Of a stretch of DNA of 35,838 nt, positions 14,567 to 21,946 are shown one piece after another. Origin of the DNA: an uncultured Alphaproteobacteria bacterium. GTDB taxonomy: Bacteria; Pseudomonadota; Alphaproteobacteria; RF32; CAG-239. The notes below the pieces were generated by a model. It had not been told where the DNA came from. It worked only from the letters and a program-made list of their open reading frames with translations, and did no database searches. Within the stretch, counting starts at the first letter, position 1. The number at the start of each line of letters is the position of its first letter. Position numbers and translations under genes: made by a program. The stretch lies in contig CAJGCO010000015.1 of the NCBI GenBank assembly GCA_904501925.1, forward strand, positions 1-35,838, in the 5' to 3' direction.

Positions 14567-16336
14567 ATGTTACATTATTTTCTTTTTTCAGTCTTGCTTG
14601 GACTGATTTCAGCAGTTTCGTCATTTGACGAAAAACGTAAAAATCGTTTCAAAAGGTCAATCACCACAGGCCTTGCAGTATTCATCTTCTTTGGAGCCTT
14701 CAACTACTGGGCAACACCTACGCTTAGCTTTTGGGGCTTCAGTAGTGTATGGTTCCAGATGCTCTTTGCCTGCATTATCGGACTAATCGTCTGTACATGC
14801 AAAGAAAGCAACTGGGGTAAAACCTATCTGGATAGTTATGATCTAAAATATTGGAACATCTCACCGGTAGCTACTGTTGTATTGCTCTTTATAATCCAAA
14901 TCATCTCCTCTTTGGCGATATTTAGAGCACCGGAATATAGCAAACTCTTAACCCCAATAGAGGTTAACGATTCTGCATTCACAAACAGTGTTCATCCAAT
15001 CCCTGTCGAGAAGATGATTAATGTTAAAAAGCGTTACGCAGAAGACCTTGCTTCTAAAAGAATTGAGAGCATACCTTCATTAGGTAGTATCTGCCAGTTC
15101 GGTGATGCCGATATGATTAACATCAACGGCACCTTTGACGTCAAAACAGCCGATGGTAAAGAGTTAACTCTTACTTTTGACAACGAAAAAGTATGGGTAA
15201 TGGTACTCGAGCACAGAGATTTCTGGAAATGGAGCAAAAACAAAACCACCAATGGTTATTGTATTGTTAGCGCCCACGACCCCAGCAAAATTTATTTCAT
15301 AACAGAAGTAAACGGCAAGCCTCTTTCGCTTAAGTATCTACGTTCAGGTTATTTTGGAACCGAGATTGAACGCCATGTTCGTGCAAATGGATATGCCGAC
15401 CGAGGTCTAACAGATTTCTCTGTTGAACTGGATGACAATGGTATTCCATACTGGGTAATCACTCTTTATAGACCAACAATTGGCATGATGGGTAACGAAG
15501 CCTTAGGGGCTATAATTGTTGATATGCAATCAGGCGAAATCAAAGAGTGTGGCATCAACGATGCTCCTCAATGGGTTGACCTAATTCAGCCTAAAGAGTT
15601 CGTCTACGAGCAAATCAATGATTGGGGAAGCTACCAAAAAGGTTGGTTCAATGCTGTATTTGCTGAGAATGGTCTTCACCAAGCAACACCTGGAATGTCT
15701 TTAGTTTATTCTGATGGACGTTCTTACTGGTACACAGGCATTCAAAGTAAAGGCGCAGATGAATCATCTTCAGGCTTTATGCTAATTGACACCAGAACTA
15801 AAGAGTGCAAAAAATACTCCATATCTGGTATCAACGAAGTAGCCGCAAAGAGTGTCATCTGTGCTCAAAGCGAATGGGTTCGTATGAGTAAACTCATTCC
15901 AAACGATCCAGTGCTGTATAATGTACACGGTGTCCCCACCTACTACATGACACTAACAGGAGACGGCACAAAGAATGCAGGTTATGCCTTTGTATCTCTT
16001 AAAAACGAGTTGCACTTTGCAGCTGCAAGTACTCCTCAAAAAGCCTTACAGCAATATCTAAATGTCATTCAAAACGACAACTTATTTAGAATTGACGACG
16101 GCGATAAAATCAATGAGGAAACACAAGAATTGACCGTACGTATGATTACCTATGAAAATGGTCTCTACTACATTCTGTTCCAAGAGATAAAAGGTAAAGA
16201 GTTCACTGCTACATCTGAGGCTTTTCCGGAAGTAAAGTGGGCAAATGTTGGTCAAAAAGTTAATGTATCATTCACTGATACCGAGGCAACTCTAATAAGT
16301 CTCAACAGTTTTGATATACTAGACTTTGAGATTTAA
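14567..16336 (+). CDS. Membrane-anchored protein with large exterior domain (Firmicutes-like family)
   Basis: The 589-residue product has about four N-terminal transmembrane helices (roughly residues 1-20, 33-50, 56-77 and 100-120), then a 460-residue domain probably outside the membrane. Blocks in that domain are DDNGIPYWVITLYRP, GAIIVDMQSGEIKEC, APQWVDLIQP, SYWYTGIQSKGADESSSGFM, LIDTRTKECKKYSISG and GVPTYYMTLTGDG. From memory these match, in order, conserved blocks of a family of about 550-residue uncharacterised membrane proteins common in Firmicutes, annotated in places as CvpA-like. No enzyme motif is evident. It is monocistronic, with promoter at 14456 and terminator at 16350. It has no Shine-Dalgarno, and CTG/TTG/GGC codons are commoner than in the AT-rich neighbours, hinting at transfer. 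Confidence 0.6.
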   Translation: MLHYFLFSVLLGLISAVSSFDEKRKNRFKRSITTGLAVFIFFGAFNYWATPTLSFWGFSSVWFQMLFACIIGLIVCTCKESNWGKTYLDSYDLKYWNISPVATVVLLFIIQIISSLAIFRAPEYSKLLTPIEVNDSAFTNSVHPIPVEKMINVKKRYAEDLASKRIESIPSLGSICQFGDADMININGTFDVKTADGKELTLTFDNEKVWVMVLEHRDFWKWSKNKTTNGYCIVSAHDPSKIYFITEVNGKPLSLKYLRSGYFGTEIERHVRANGYADRGLTDFSVELDDNGIPYWVITLYRPTIGMMGNEALGAIIVDMQSGEIKECGINDAPQWVDLIQPKEFVYEQINDWGSYQKGWFNAVFAENGLHQATPGMSLVYSDGRSYWYTGIQSKGADESSSGFMLIDTRTKECKKYSISGINEVAAKSVICAQSEWVRMSKLIPNDPVLYNVHGVPTYYMTLTGDGTKNAGYAFVSLKNELHFAAASTPQKALQQYLNVIQNDNLFRIDDGDKINEETQELTVRMITYENGLYYILFQEIKGKEFTATSEAFPEVKWANVGQKVNVSFTDTEATLISLNSFDILDFEI

Positions 16337-16349
16337 TCTAACTCTAATT

Positions 16350-16377
16350 AAGGTTCCCTTTTCGGGAACCTTTTTTG
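16350..16377 (+). terminator. Terminator of the 589-aa gene
   Basis: AAGGTTCCC (16350-16358) and GGGAACCTT (16364-16372) form a stem around TTTTC, followed by T's. Confidence 0.93.
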
Positions 16378-16445
16378 TTATATTAATATAAAATTAATAC
16401 AACCTTTTTATATTAAACATATATATAACAATCCGGAGATTAATA

Positions 16446-16865
16446 ATGCATAACGCACCATTACATAGAGCTAAACACACTGGAAGCCTACCAGCCAATT
16501 CTAGTTGGCTTACATTTTTTAAGACTAACTTCTTTGGAAAAAATTACTGCAATGTTAAAGGACGAGCATCAAGAAAAGAATATTGGGCATCAACTATTCT
16601 TTGGGGATTTTTTTCACTTTTACTCCAATCATTATTAGCATTCACAATGCCACCTGAAGGTAGTTTACCTCATATTATTTTAATAAAATTAATTGACTTT
16701 TACGGAATAATTCCACTATGGGCTTTATCATTTCGTCGTTTTCATGATTTCAACATGAGCGCTTGGTGGTCTCTTGCCATCATTCCAAACTTATTCCTTC
16801 CATTTTTCAAAGGCGATAAATATGATAATCGCTTTGGTAAAAACATTTACGAAGAAGCAGAATAA
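16446..16865 (+). CDS. DUF805 family inner-membrane protein
   Basis: This is a small integral membrane protein of the DUF805 family, whose role is unknown. The 139-residue product shows both family signatures: GRASRKEYW at 39-47 before the first transmembrane span, and RRFHDFNMSAWW at 97-108, matching RRLHD-x-x-x-(S/G)xW. A final hydrophobic stretch ends in DNRFGKNIYEE, matching the usual N-x-(Y/F)-G ending. About three to four helices lie between residues 48 and 125. The N-terminal 35 residues are longer and more basic than usual. CCGGAG lies nine bases before the ATG. It stands alone between terminators at 16350 and 16930. Confidence 0.85.
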   Translation: MHNAPLHRAKHTGSLPANSSWLTFFKTNFFGKNYCNVKGRASRKEYWASTILWGFFSLLLQSLLAFTMPPEGSLPHIILIKLIDFYGIIPLWALSFRRFHDFNMSAWWSLAIIPNLFLPFFKGDKYDNRFGKNIYEEAE

Positions 16866-16929
16866 TACAAAAAACTATAGATATCATCATATCTGTTATT
16901 TTTAAGGATAAGTTTTTTGATATCAAATC

Positions 16930-16970
16930 AAGAGCAGATTTATTTAAATATTGGGTAATTCTGCTCTTTT
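16930..16970 (+). terminator. Long-loop hairpin terminator of the DUF805 gene
   Basis: AAGAGCAGA (16930-16938) and TCTGCTCTT (16960-16968) form a perfect 9-bp stem with a 21-base AT-rich loop, followed by TT. Confidence 0.55.
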
Positions 16971-17006
16971 ACCTATTTATATCAGAAAATAACAAATACA
17001 ATATCT

Positions 17007-17046
17007 AAAAAAAGACCTACTAGCATAACTAGTAAGTCTTTTTTTT
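17007..17046. terminator. Terminator at the end of the 99-aa gene
   Basis: AAGAC-C-TACTAG and CTAGTA-A-GTCTT pair (TACTAG 17018-17023, CTAGTA 17029-17034) with one mismatch. The stem is flanked by A7 on the left and T8 on the right, so it works on either strand and ends the minus-strand gene stopping at 17048. Confidence 0.85.
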
Positions 17047-17047
17047 A

Positions 17048-17347
17048 TCACAGCATATACGTTCCCCAGCGAAAAAAACTCAACGTCCATATAAATATCC
17101 CAACATTCACAACAGGATCCGGAAAAATATAAAAAATATACACGCTAATTAGTGCCAATCCACCAAGAAACAAACATAAACTAAAATATCCCAATGATGC
17201 CCAAAAATTTATATGTAAAAAATTAACAAATTTAGCAATAAAAACACCACTATAATACGATAAAATAGTTCCCGCTATAAAACGAAAAATGTCCCACCAA
17301 TGAAGCTCAACAACAACTTCATCTACTACTTCGATACAATCAACCAT
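17048..17347 (-). CDS. Small membrane protein, 99 aa
   Basis: ATG at 17347 starts a 99-residue product beginning MVDCIEVVDEVVVELHWWD. An upstream TTG at 17371 is less likely because TATAAT on the minus strand overlaps it (17376-17371). The cytoplasmic acidic N-terminus is followed by about three transmembrane helices (roughly 20-40, 45-68 and 75-95). The family is not recognised. No Shine-Dalgarno is visible (minus strand AAATTTATTGTTATG). It ends at the bidirectional terminator 17007-17046. It resembles the small membrane proteins at 13669 and 18714 in size and setting, though no sequence homology is evident by eye. Confidence 0.6.
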   Translation of the reverse strand: MVDCIEVVDEVVVELHWWDIFRFIAGTILSYYSGVFIAKFVNFLHINFWASLGYFSLCLFLGGLALISVYIFYIFPDPVVNVGIFIWTLSFFRWGTYML

Positions 17348-17370
17348 AACAATAAATTTAATAAAACACA

Positions 17371-17376
17371 ATTATA
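17371..17376 (-). promoter_or_regulatory. -10 element of the 99-aa membrane protein gene
   Basis: TATAAT on the minus strand directly upstream of the ATG at 17347. Its -35 (TTATAT, 17-base spacing) is weak. Confidence 0.4.
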
Positions 17377-17439
17377 CAAAAATTGCGCCCATTATATAAA
17401 TAAAACTCAAAATGTAAAGAAAATAATACAATCGCCCTT

Positions 17440-17458
17440 ACCTGCATATTATACAGGT
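17440..17458. promoter_or_regulatory. Inverted repeat overlapping a TATAAT
   Basis: ACCTG (17440-17444) and CAGGT (17454-17458) flank nine bases that contain TATAAT on the minus strand. This could be an operator over a second promoter for the gene at 17048-17347. Only one copy is seen. Confidence 0.3.
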
Positions 17459-17503
17459 TACACACTTGTATCAAAAAACAAATATTAAAACTATTTTATA
17501 AAA

Positions 17504-18613
17504 CTAACGCCCTCTAAGTTCTTGCATTTTTTGTAAAACCAATTGTTCAGTTCCAACGCTTGTTTTTTCTCCAACTCTTGCACCATACTCTTGATTTTTC
17601 TTATTTTTTGCTTGTTCAAAAGCGCTATCATTAATTTTACTTTCAAAAACAGCCCCTAACGATCCTGTACTTTCTTGTTGCGTTGTAAATGGAACTGTTT
17701 TCAAATACTCATCAATATTTTTACTTCCAGACACCTTTTCTATATAGTTATCAGCATTTTTCCTCATTTTTTTCAGTTCTTTTTTTATCTCTTTTTTTTC
17801 TAAATCAGCCACTTTAATTCCATTTGCATTAAATTTAGCACCAGACATATTACCATTTTTATCAACTTCCACTTGAACAGCCTTATCGCCATCCATCCTA
17901 GTATAAGTCTCTCCGTTTTTACTATTTAATACTGCACCAAATTCTTTATCACCATTAATAGCCTCAACCAAAACAACATACCCTTCTTTTGCATTTCTTG
18001 CTTGTGTCTGCATAATTTTTTTTACATTTTCTACATTATCATAATTAACACTACTATCAAATCTAGATGTTGAAAAAGAATTTTGATTAAATGTATGTGT
18101 TTTAGATGCAGTTACTTTACCTTTTTTGTTAATATAAGTTACTGTTTCGCTATTATCTACATTCACACCTGAAACATAACTATTATCAACAACCTCCCCC
18201 ACAGCACCTTTTTCTGATTGCACAACTTTACTAGTACGATGTGTTAAAACCTCGCCTTTAGATGTTTCTCTTGTATTATTTTCATAAACTTCAGTTGTTT
18301 TTCGATACCCACTATTAACATTATAATGTTCTAGCTCATTAGATGTTCTTGAATTATGATTTTTCTTTCCATCAATGTTTTCAATTGTAGTGGTTGACAC
18401 AATCGTATTGTCAGGATTTATAGAATCAACTGTCCTACTTATCTTAACATTAGCACTTTCACCTTTTTTTGTTTCAAAACTAGCTTCAGATTGAGAATAT
18501 TTATAATCTTCTCTATTCCTAGAAGAGGTCTTAATACCATTTTCTACGTACACATTCTCAACATCAGCCTTCATATCTTCAGCTAACTGTTTTTTTTCAT
18601 CATCTTCAATCAT
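17504..18613 (-). CDS. Hypothetical Thr/Ser/Asn/Lys-rich protein, 369 aa
   Basis: The 369-residue product is hydrophilic, has no Cys, no signal peptide and no membrane span. Residues about 45-215 are an irregular series of short strands with alternating T/V/S/K and turns such as NPDN, DGKK and NNT, suggesting a repetitive beta-rich fold. About 285-315 is a strongly charged helix (LEKKEIKKELKKMRKNADNY), and the end is a short helix (QLVLQKMQELRGR). The start is set by GGTGAG six bases before ATG on the minus strand. No domain is recognised. Its composition resembles exported or surface effectors, but no export signal is visible. There is no clear terminator after it. Confidence 0.65.
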   Translation of the reverse strand: MIEDDEKKQLAEDMKADVENVYVENGIKTSSRNREDYKYSQSEASFETKKGESANVKISRTVDSINPDNTIVSTTTIENIDGKKNHNSRTSNELEHYNVNSGYRKTTEVYENNTRETSKGEVLTHRTSKVVQSEKGAVGEVVDNSYVSGVNVDNSETVTYINKKGKVTASKTHTFNQNSFSTSRFDSSVNYDNVENVKKIMQTQARNAKEGYVVLVEAINGDKEFGAVLNSKNGETYTRMDGDKAVQVEVDKNGNMSGAKFNANGIKVADLEKKEIKKELKKMRKNADNYIEKVSGSKNIDEYLKTVPFTTQQESTGSLGAVFESKINDSAFEQAKNKKNQEYGARVGEKTSVGTEQLVLQKMQELRGR

Positions 18614-18679
18614 AATATCTCACCGTAATAACTTCCAATTACAATCATTATACCATTTTTTTTTAATTTTGTAAACAAG

Positions 18680-18703
18680 AAAGGCGCTCCAAAGAGCGCC
18701 TTT
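18680..18703. terminator. Terminator of the 100-aa membrane protein gene
   Basis: AAAGGCGCTC (18680-18689) and GAGCGCCTTT (18694-18703) form a 10-bp stem with a CAAA loop, ten bases past the minus-strand stop at 18714. T-rich tracts follow on both strands. Confidence 0.88.
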
Positions 18704-18713
18704 CTTTCTTCAT

Positions 18714-19016
18714 TCATTTTAAGCCGAAGTATCCGATTACAAAAATCATAATGACAACTAACAATTTAAGCCATCCGGTAAACAATGTAGTCATACCTCT
18801 TTTCACAGACACAATGTCATGAACACGACCCTCATAACCACCTAAGTAACACACCCAGCTATAAACGCTAAAAAACACAGCACCCAAGAACCAGTATAAA
18901 CCTGCCAACAAAGTAAGCAATACTACCCCAATATTCACCGCAAGTACAATCTTCTGGATCTTAACAATCTTTCTAATTGTTTTGTAACGCTGCTCTAGAT
19001 CTTCAAATTTCTCCAT
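18714..19016 (-). CDS. Small membrane protein, 100 aa
   Basis: The 100-residue product has a charged N-terminus (MEKFEDLEQRYKTIRKIVKI), two hydrophobic helices in tandem (about 23-45 and 46-60) and a third at the C-terminus (about 80-98). A polar loop, GGYEGRVHDIVSVKRGMTT, lies between. The family is not recognised. It has a very good promoter (19086-19058, minus strand) divergent from the one for the 297-aa membrane protein, and a terminator at 18680-18703. There is no Shine-Dalgarno: the ATG follows AAAAAAAATTACT. The divergent arrangement suggests coordinated expression of the two membrane proteins. Confidence 0.65.
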   Translation of the reverse strand: MEKFEDLEQRYKTIRKIVKIQKIVLAVNIGVVLLTLLAGLYWFLGAVFFSVYSWVCYLGGYEGRVHDIVSVKRGMTTLFTGWLKLLVVIMIFVIGYFGLK

Positions 19017-19057
19017 AGTAATTTTTTTTAACCATAATAATTCTCAATAACCTGCGC

Positions 19058-19086
19058 ACTATATCAAATTATTTTAATTTTGTAAA
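19058..19086 (-). promoter_or_regulatory. Promoter of the 100-aa gene
   Basis: On the minus strand TTTACA (19086-19081), 17-base spacer, TATAGT (19063-19058). Confidence 0.75.
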
Positions 19087-19108
19087 TAAAAAAATTATCA
19101 AAACTCTA

Positions 19109-19137
19109 TTGATTTACCCTAAAAAATATGATATACT
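19109..19137 (+). promoter_or_regulatory. Promoter of the 297-aa gene
   Basis: TTGATT (19109-19114), 17-base spacer, TATACT (19132-19137). Its -35 lies 23 bases from the divergent minus-strand -35. Confidence 0.75.
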
Positions 19138-19153
19138 GACATTGTTAAATTAA

Positions 19154-19220
19154 GAATTCTGTTATAAGCTTTATGTTATTATTATAAAAATGCGATACAA
19201 CTACTGCATAAACAGAATTC
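19154..19220 (+). promoter_or_regulatory. Long-range leader stem next to the start codon
   Basis: GAATTCTGTT (19154-19163) and AACAGAATTC (19211-19220) are perfect 10-bp complements with a 47-base loop. The stem ends three bases before the ATG at 19224, which has no Shine-Dalgarno. It could control ribosome access. Confidence 0.45.
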
Positions 19221-19223
19221 ACT

Positions 19224-20117
19224 ATGTTCCATTTTAATAAATTTTTCCACAAGATGAAAAATCTAATGAATGTTGTCTTCAACACAAAGAAGACTAGTGA
19301 GTTTATTAAAAGCGCAACCGAAGGCTTCCGTGCGCTAAGTATCCAACAAAAAGCTATATTTATAGCTTCTACATTGATCCCTCTGGGTCTCTGTGTATGG
19401 GGACTTTGTATCACACAAGATAGTGCATGGAGACATGTGTTCGCTGCAGCTTTTGCTATCATCTCAATCTTATCGGTAAAAATACTTGCCGAAAAAGATT
19501 ATGACACAAAGCTGCCAGTTGTCAAAAACGCCTTATTTTCAAGTGCGATTACCTTTTTGACATCAGCCATTTGGTTATTAATTACCAATGGCAACATGAC
19601 CTCAGGACACGCCGGTGCTCTAGCAAACTTCTCTATGGGCTATATGCTCTTAGTGATCGTAGCCATTGGCTTTATAGGATCGAAAGATAGTTGCTCAAAA
19701 AGTATTTTCTCAAAAATCGTTTTTTGGGGCGCTATCATTTCGTTCTCAGCCCTAGGCTTAGGATTCCTCTACGAAGGGCTTAAAGAGATGTTTGTCATGC
19801 CTTCATGGCTTGACAGCGTTTGCGATGTGCTTGGCCATGTTTGCATCATTATTTTGCTACTAACACTTATATCAACAAGTGTTATGATTGCAAAAATCAA
19901 GCTAGAGAACAACATCTTTGGCTACAAATGGTGCAAGCGTTTCGGCTCACTTGCCTTTGCTACAGTCTTCATTGGTGCCGGTAGTGGTTATGTATTTGAC
20001 CTTTTCAATTGGTCATACAATAGCCAGTTTGGCACCACAGTAGGAACCGTTTGCCTCGTTGCAATCCTCTTGTGTGCGATATCCGGTATTATTGGATGTC
20101 TGCAAGAGAGGCATTAA
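19224..20117 (+). CDS. Polytopic membrane protein, 297 aa
   Basis: The 297-residue product has a basic N-terminus (FHKMKNLMNVVFNTKK) and about eight hydrophobic segments between residues 45 and 292, so it is an integral inner-membrane protein. I recognise no transporter or enzyme motif. Eight or more Cys are scattered within or beside the helices. It has its own promoter, a leader stem ending three bases before the start, no Shine-Dalgarno, and a strong terminator at 20147-20186. Codon use is the most GC-rich of the unknown genes here (GCG, CTG, CGT common). It is divergent from the 100-aa membrane protein gene. Confidence 0.7.
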   Translation: MFHFNKFFHKMKNLMNVVFNTKKTSEFIKSATEGFRALSIQQKAIFIASTLIPLGLCVWGLCITQDSAWRHVFAAAFAIISILSVKILAEKDYDTKLPVVKNALFSSAITFLTSAIWLLITNGNMTSGHAGALANFSMGYMLLVIVAIGFIGSKDSCSKSIFSKIVFWGAIISFSALGLGFLYEGLKEMFVMPSWLDSVCDVLGHVCIIILLLTLISTSVMIAKIKLENNIFGYKWCKRFGSLAFATVFIGAGSGYVFDLFNWSYNSQFGTTVGTVCLVAILLCAISGIIGCLQERH

Positions 20118-20146
20118 GTAAAGTAGATGTTGTAGAGCGTAAAACT

Positions 20147-20186
20147 AACCGACCATTCTTTTCAGAATGGCCGGTTTCTTTTTTTT
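20147..20186 (+). terminator. Terminator of the 297-aa gene
   Basis: AACCGACCATTCT (20147-20159) and AGAATGGCCGGTT (20164-20176) pair over 13 positions with one A-C mismatch, followed by C and nine T. Confidence 0.93.
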
Positions 20187-20226
20187 TAAATCCCACAAAA
20201 AACAGCATAGAACCCAAAACTTTTTC

Positions 20227-20256
20227 TTGACATATCCATATAAAAACATTTATATA
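20227..20256 (+). promoter_or_regulatory. Promoter of secE-nusG
   Basis: TTGACA (20227-20232) and TATATA (20251-20256) at 18-base spacing. The leader is about 50 bases. Confidence 0.65.
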
Positions 20257-20313
20257 TCCTTAAACTTTTGTGGCAACTAGCAAATAGTTGTCTATTTTAT
20301 CAAACTTATTGAG

Positions 20314-20517
20314 ATGGTTAATGCTATGGGAAAAACAAGTCCAATACAATTTTTTAGACAAGTTAAACAAGAAGTAAAAAAAGTTACTTGGCCTTCAAAA
20401 AAAGAAGTAACACAAGCAACTATTATGGTTATGATTATTGTTGCAGTTGCATCAATATTCTTCTTTTTTGTAGATTCAATTTTTGGCGCTATAGTACGCT
20501 CAATATTTCAATATTAG
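20314..20517 (+). CDS. secE: Preprotein translocase subunit SecE
   Basis: SecE clamps SecY in the inner-membrane protein-export channel. The short 67-residue product is the single-span form usual outside the Enterobacteria. It carries the conserved amphipathic helix motif FFRQVKQEVKKVTWPSKKEV (13-32), with the invariant TWPS, followed by one transmembrane helix (about 36-60). Two in-frame starts exist, at 20314 and at 20326 (MGKTSPIQFF). The second aligns better with typical SecE N-termini, but neither has a strong Shine-Dalgarno. nusG follows after 10 bases. The usual upstream tRNA-Trp lies 14 kb away in this genome. Confidence 0.96.
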   Translation: MVNAMGKTSPIQFFRQVKQEVKKVTWPSKKEVTQATIMVMIIVAVASIFFFFVDSIFGAIVRSIFQY

Positions 20518-20527
20518 GAGTTAACTT

Positions 20528-21061
20528 ATGACAGCACGTTGGTATGTTGTAAATGTATATTCAGGCTCAGAAAAAAGAGTTGCTGAATCGATTCGTGAAC
20601 AAGCAGTTCTTAAAAAAATGGACGATAAAATTTTAGAAGTTTTAGTTCCAACTGAGCAAGTTGTTGAGATTCGCAAAGGTGCAAAAGTTAATGCTGAGCA
20701 CAAATTCTTCCCTGGCTATATCTTAGTTAAGATGGAAATGAATGACGATACATGGCATATCGTAAAAGATACTCCACGTGTTAGTGGTTTCTTAGGTAGC
20801 CATAACAAACCTCAACCAATCAGCCAAAGAGAAGTTGAACGTATTATGAATCAAATCGAACAAGGTATTGAACGCCCAACAACAGAAATCTACTTCGAAG
20901 TTGGTGAACAAGTTCGTGTAACAGATGGTCCTTTCGCATCATTTGTTGGTGTTGTTGAAGAAGTAAACACAGAAAAATCACGCTTAAAAGTTTCTGTTTC
21001 AATCTTCGGTCGTTATACAAGTGTTGAATTAGAATTCACTCAAGTTGAAAAAATTGCTTAA
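20528..21061 (+). CDS. nusG: Transcription termination/antitermination protein NusG
   Basis: NusG binds RNA polymerase, supports Rho termination and couples transcription to translation through ribosomal protein S10. The 177-residue product starts TARWYVVNVYSGSEKRVAE, the NGN-domain opening, and has FFPGYILVKMEMNDDTWHIV (about 59-78). Its KOW domain contains EQVRVTDGPFASFVGVVEEV (about 126-145) and ends SIFGRYTSVELEFTQVEKI. Length is normal. TAGGAG lies seven bases before the ATG. It is cotranscribed with secE and ends at a terminator immediately after. The rplK-rplA-rplJ-rplL genes that usually follow nusG are absent; a convergent HD-domain gene lies there instead. Confidence 0.98.
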   Translation: MTARWYVVNVYSGSEKRVAESIREQAVLKKMDDKILEVLVPTEQVVEIRKGAKVNAEHKFFPGYILVKMEMNDDTWHIVKDTPRVSGFLGSHNKPQPISQREVERIMNQIEQGIERPTTEIYFEVGEQVRVTDGPFASFVGVVEEVNTEKSRLKVSVSIFGRYTSVELEFTQVEKIA

Positions 21062-21084
21062 TTTGTTTCAATTATAAAAAAATT

Positions 21085-21114
21085 AAAGCCTCTTTTTTAA
21101 GAGGCTTTTTTTAT
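21085..21114. terminator. Bidirectional terminator after nusG
   Basis: AAAGCCTCTT (21085-21094) and AAGAGGCTTT (21099-21108) pair around a TTTT loop, with T7 on the plus side and A-rich sequence on the left. The stop codon of the convergent HD-domain gene (21097-21099) lies at the loop. Confidence 0.92.
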
Positions 21115-21894
21115 TCTTTCACCAACAAAATCAAACAACTCTTTTTTATACCTCTCCACATCTTCCTCATTCCAAAATTTCGCAAACAAGTTCATCAATT
21201 TTTCTAAAACTCCCATCTTCTTCAAAAACTCAAAAGACGCTTTATAATTTATATCATACACACACGCCATTATCATCAACGCCTGATCGCTCAAACTTTT
21301 AACATCTCTCTTATCCACTGACGTATGCCCCATAAAACATTCCAAAACCTTTTTAGTTGGTGTTTTATCTTTTGTTCTATTTTTAGGAGCAAAAAACAAA
21401 TCTTCCATCTCTTTAAATTCTCTAGCCAACAAATAAAAATTTGCAATCTTATCTGCATCTCTAACTAAAAAGATATATTTTTTAACCTCATTTTTTTCAT
21501 TTTCATCAAGTTTCAAATATTCCTCATCCTCATATAATTCTTCAATCAAATGACCATGATGTTTTATCGCCAAATTAACTTTCGCCACACCAAAATCCAC
21601 ATCGTCTTTTAATAAACCGGCCCCATACACCCCATGGTCCACATTAAAGCAAACTGCTTCATAAAATCTCCCCAAATCATGCAACAACACTGTAGCCTTC
21701 ATCAAATCAATCTCTAAATGATTTTCCTTTTTATAAATTTCTTCATTTTTTAATATCATATTACCAGCGCCCAGCACCTGATACGAATGTCGACTCTTTT
21801 CTTCAATCAACTCTTTTCCACGTTCTTCTTTTACAAGCCCTTTATTTAGTTCTATCTCTTTTCCTAAAATCTCTTTTGCTTTACTTAGATACAT
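21097..21894 (-). CDS. HD-domain phosphohydrolase-like protein
   Basis: This belongs to the metal-dependent HD superfamily, whose members hydrolyse phosphate esters of nucleotides or signalling nucleotides. The start is ATG 21894, because GGGAGG lies five bases before it; the upstream in-frame Met overlaps the Shine-Dalgarno itself. In the 265-residue product the likely metal ligands are His36 (RHSYQV), His72-Asp73 (LLHDLGRF), His87 (DHGVYGA), His112/113 (KHHG) and Asp146 (VRDADKI). This is the H...HD...H...H...D layout of HD proteins of the type found alone in bacteria. The C-terminal 100 residues are helical. The substrate is unknown. It is convergent with nusG and shares its terminator. 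Confidence 0.85.
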   Translation of the reverse strand: MYLSKAKEILGKEIELNKGLVKEERGKELIEEKSRHSYQVLGAGNMILKNEEIYKKENHLEIDLMKATVLLHDLGRFYEAVCFNVDHGVYGAGLLKDDVDFGVAKVNLAIKHHGHLIEELYEDEEYLKLDENEKNEVKKYIFLVRDADKIANFYLLAREFKEMEDLFFAPKNRTKDKTPTKKVLECFMGHTSVDKRDVKSLSDQALMIMACVYDINYKASFEFLKKMGVLEKLMNLFAKFWNEEDVERYKKELFDFVGERIKKAS

Positions 21895-21946
21895 ATCAAC
21901 CTCCCAAATCATATCTCAACAATATACCCACAAAGTAAATAAAGTA

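Noticed and set aside
21097..21912. Longer start of the HD-domain protein at 21912
   Set aside because: That Met codon lies just before GGGAGG, which is the Shine-Dalgarno for the ATG at 21894, so the shorter form is preferred.
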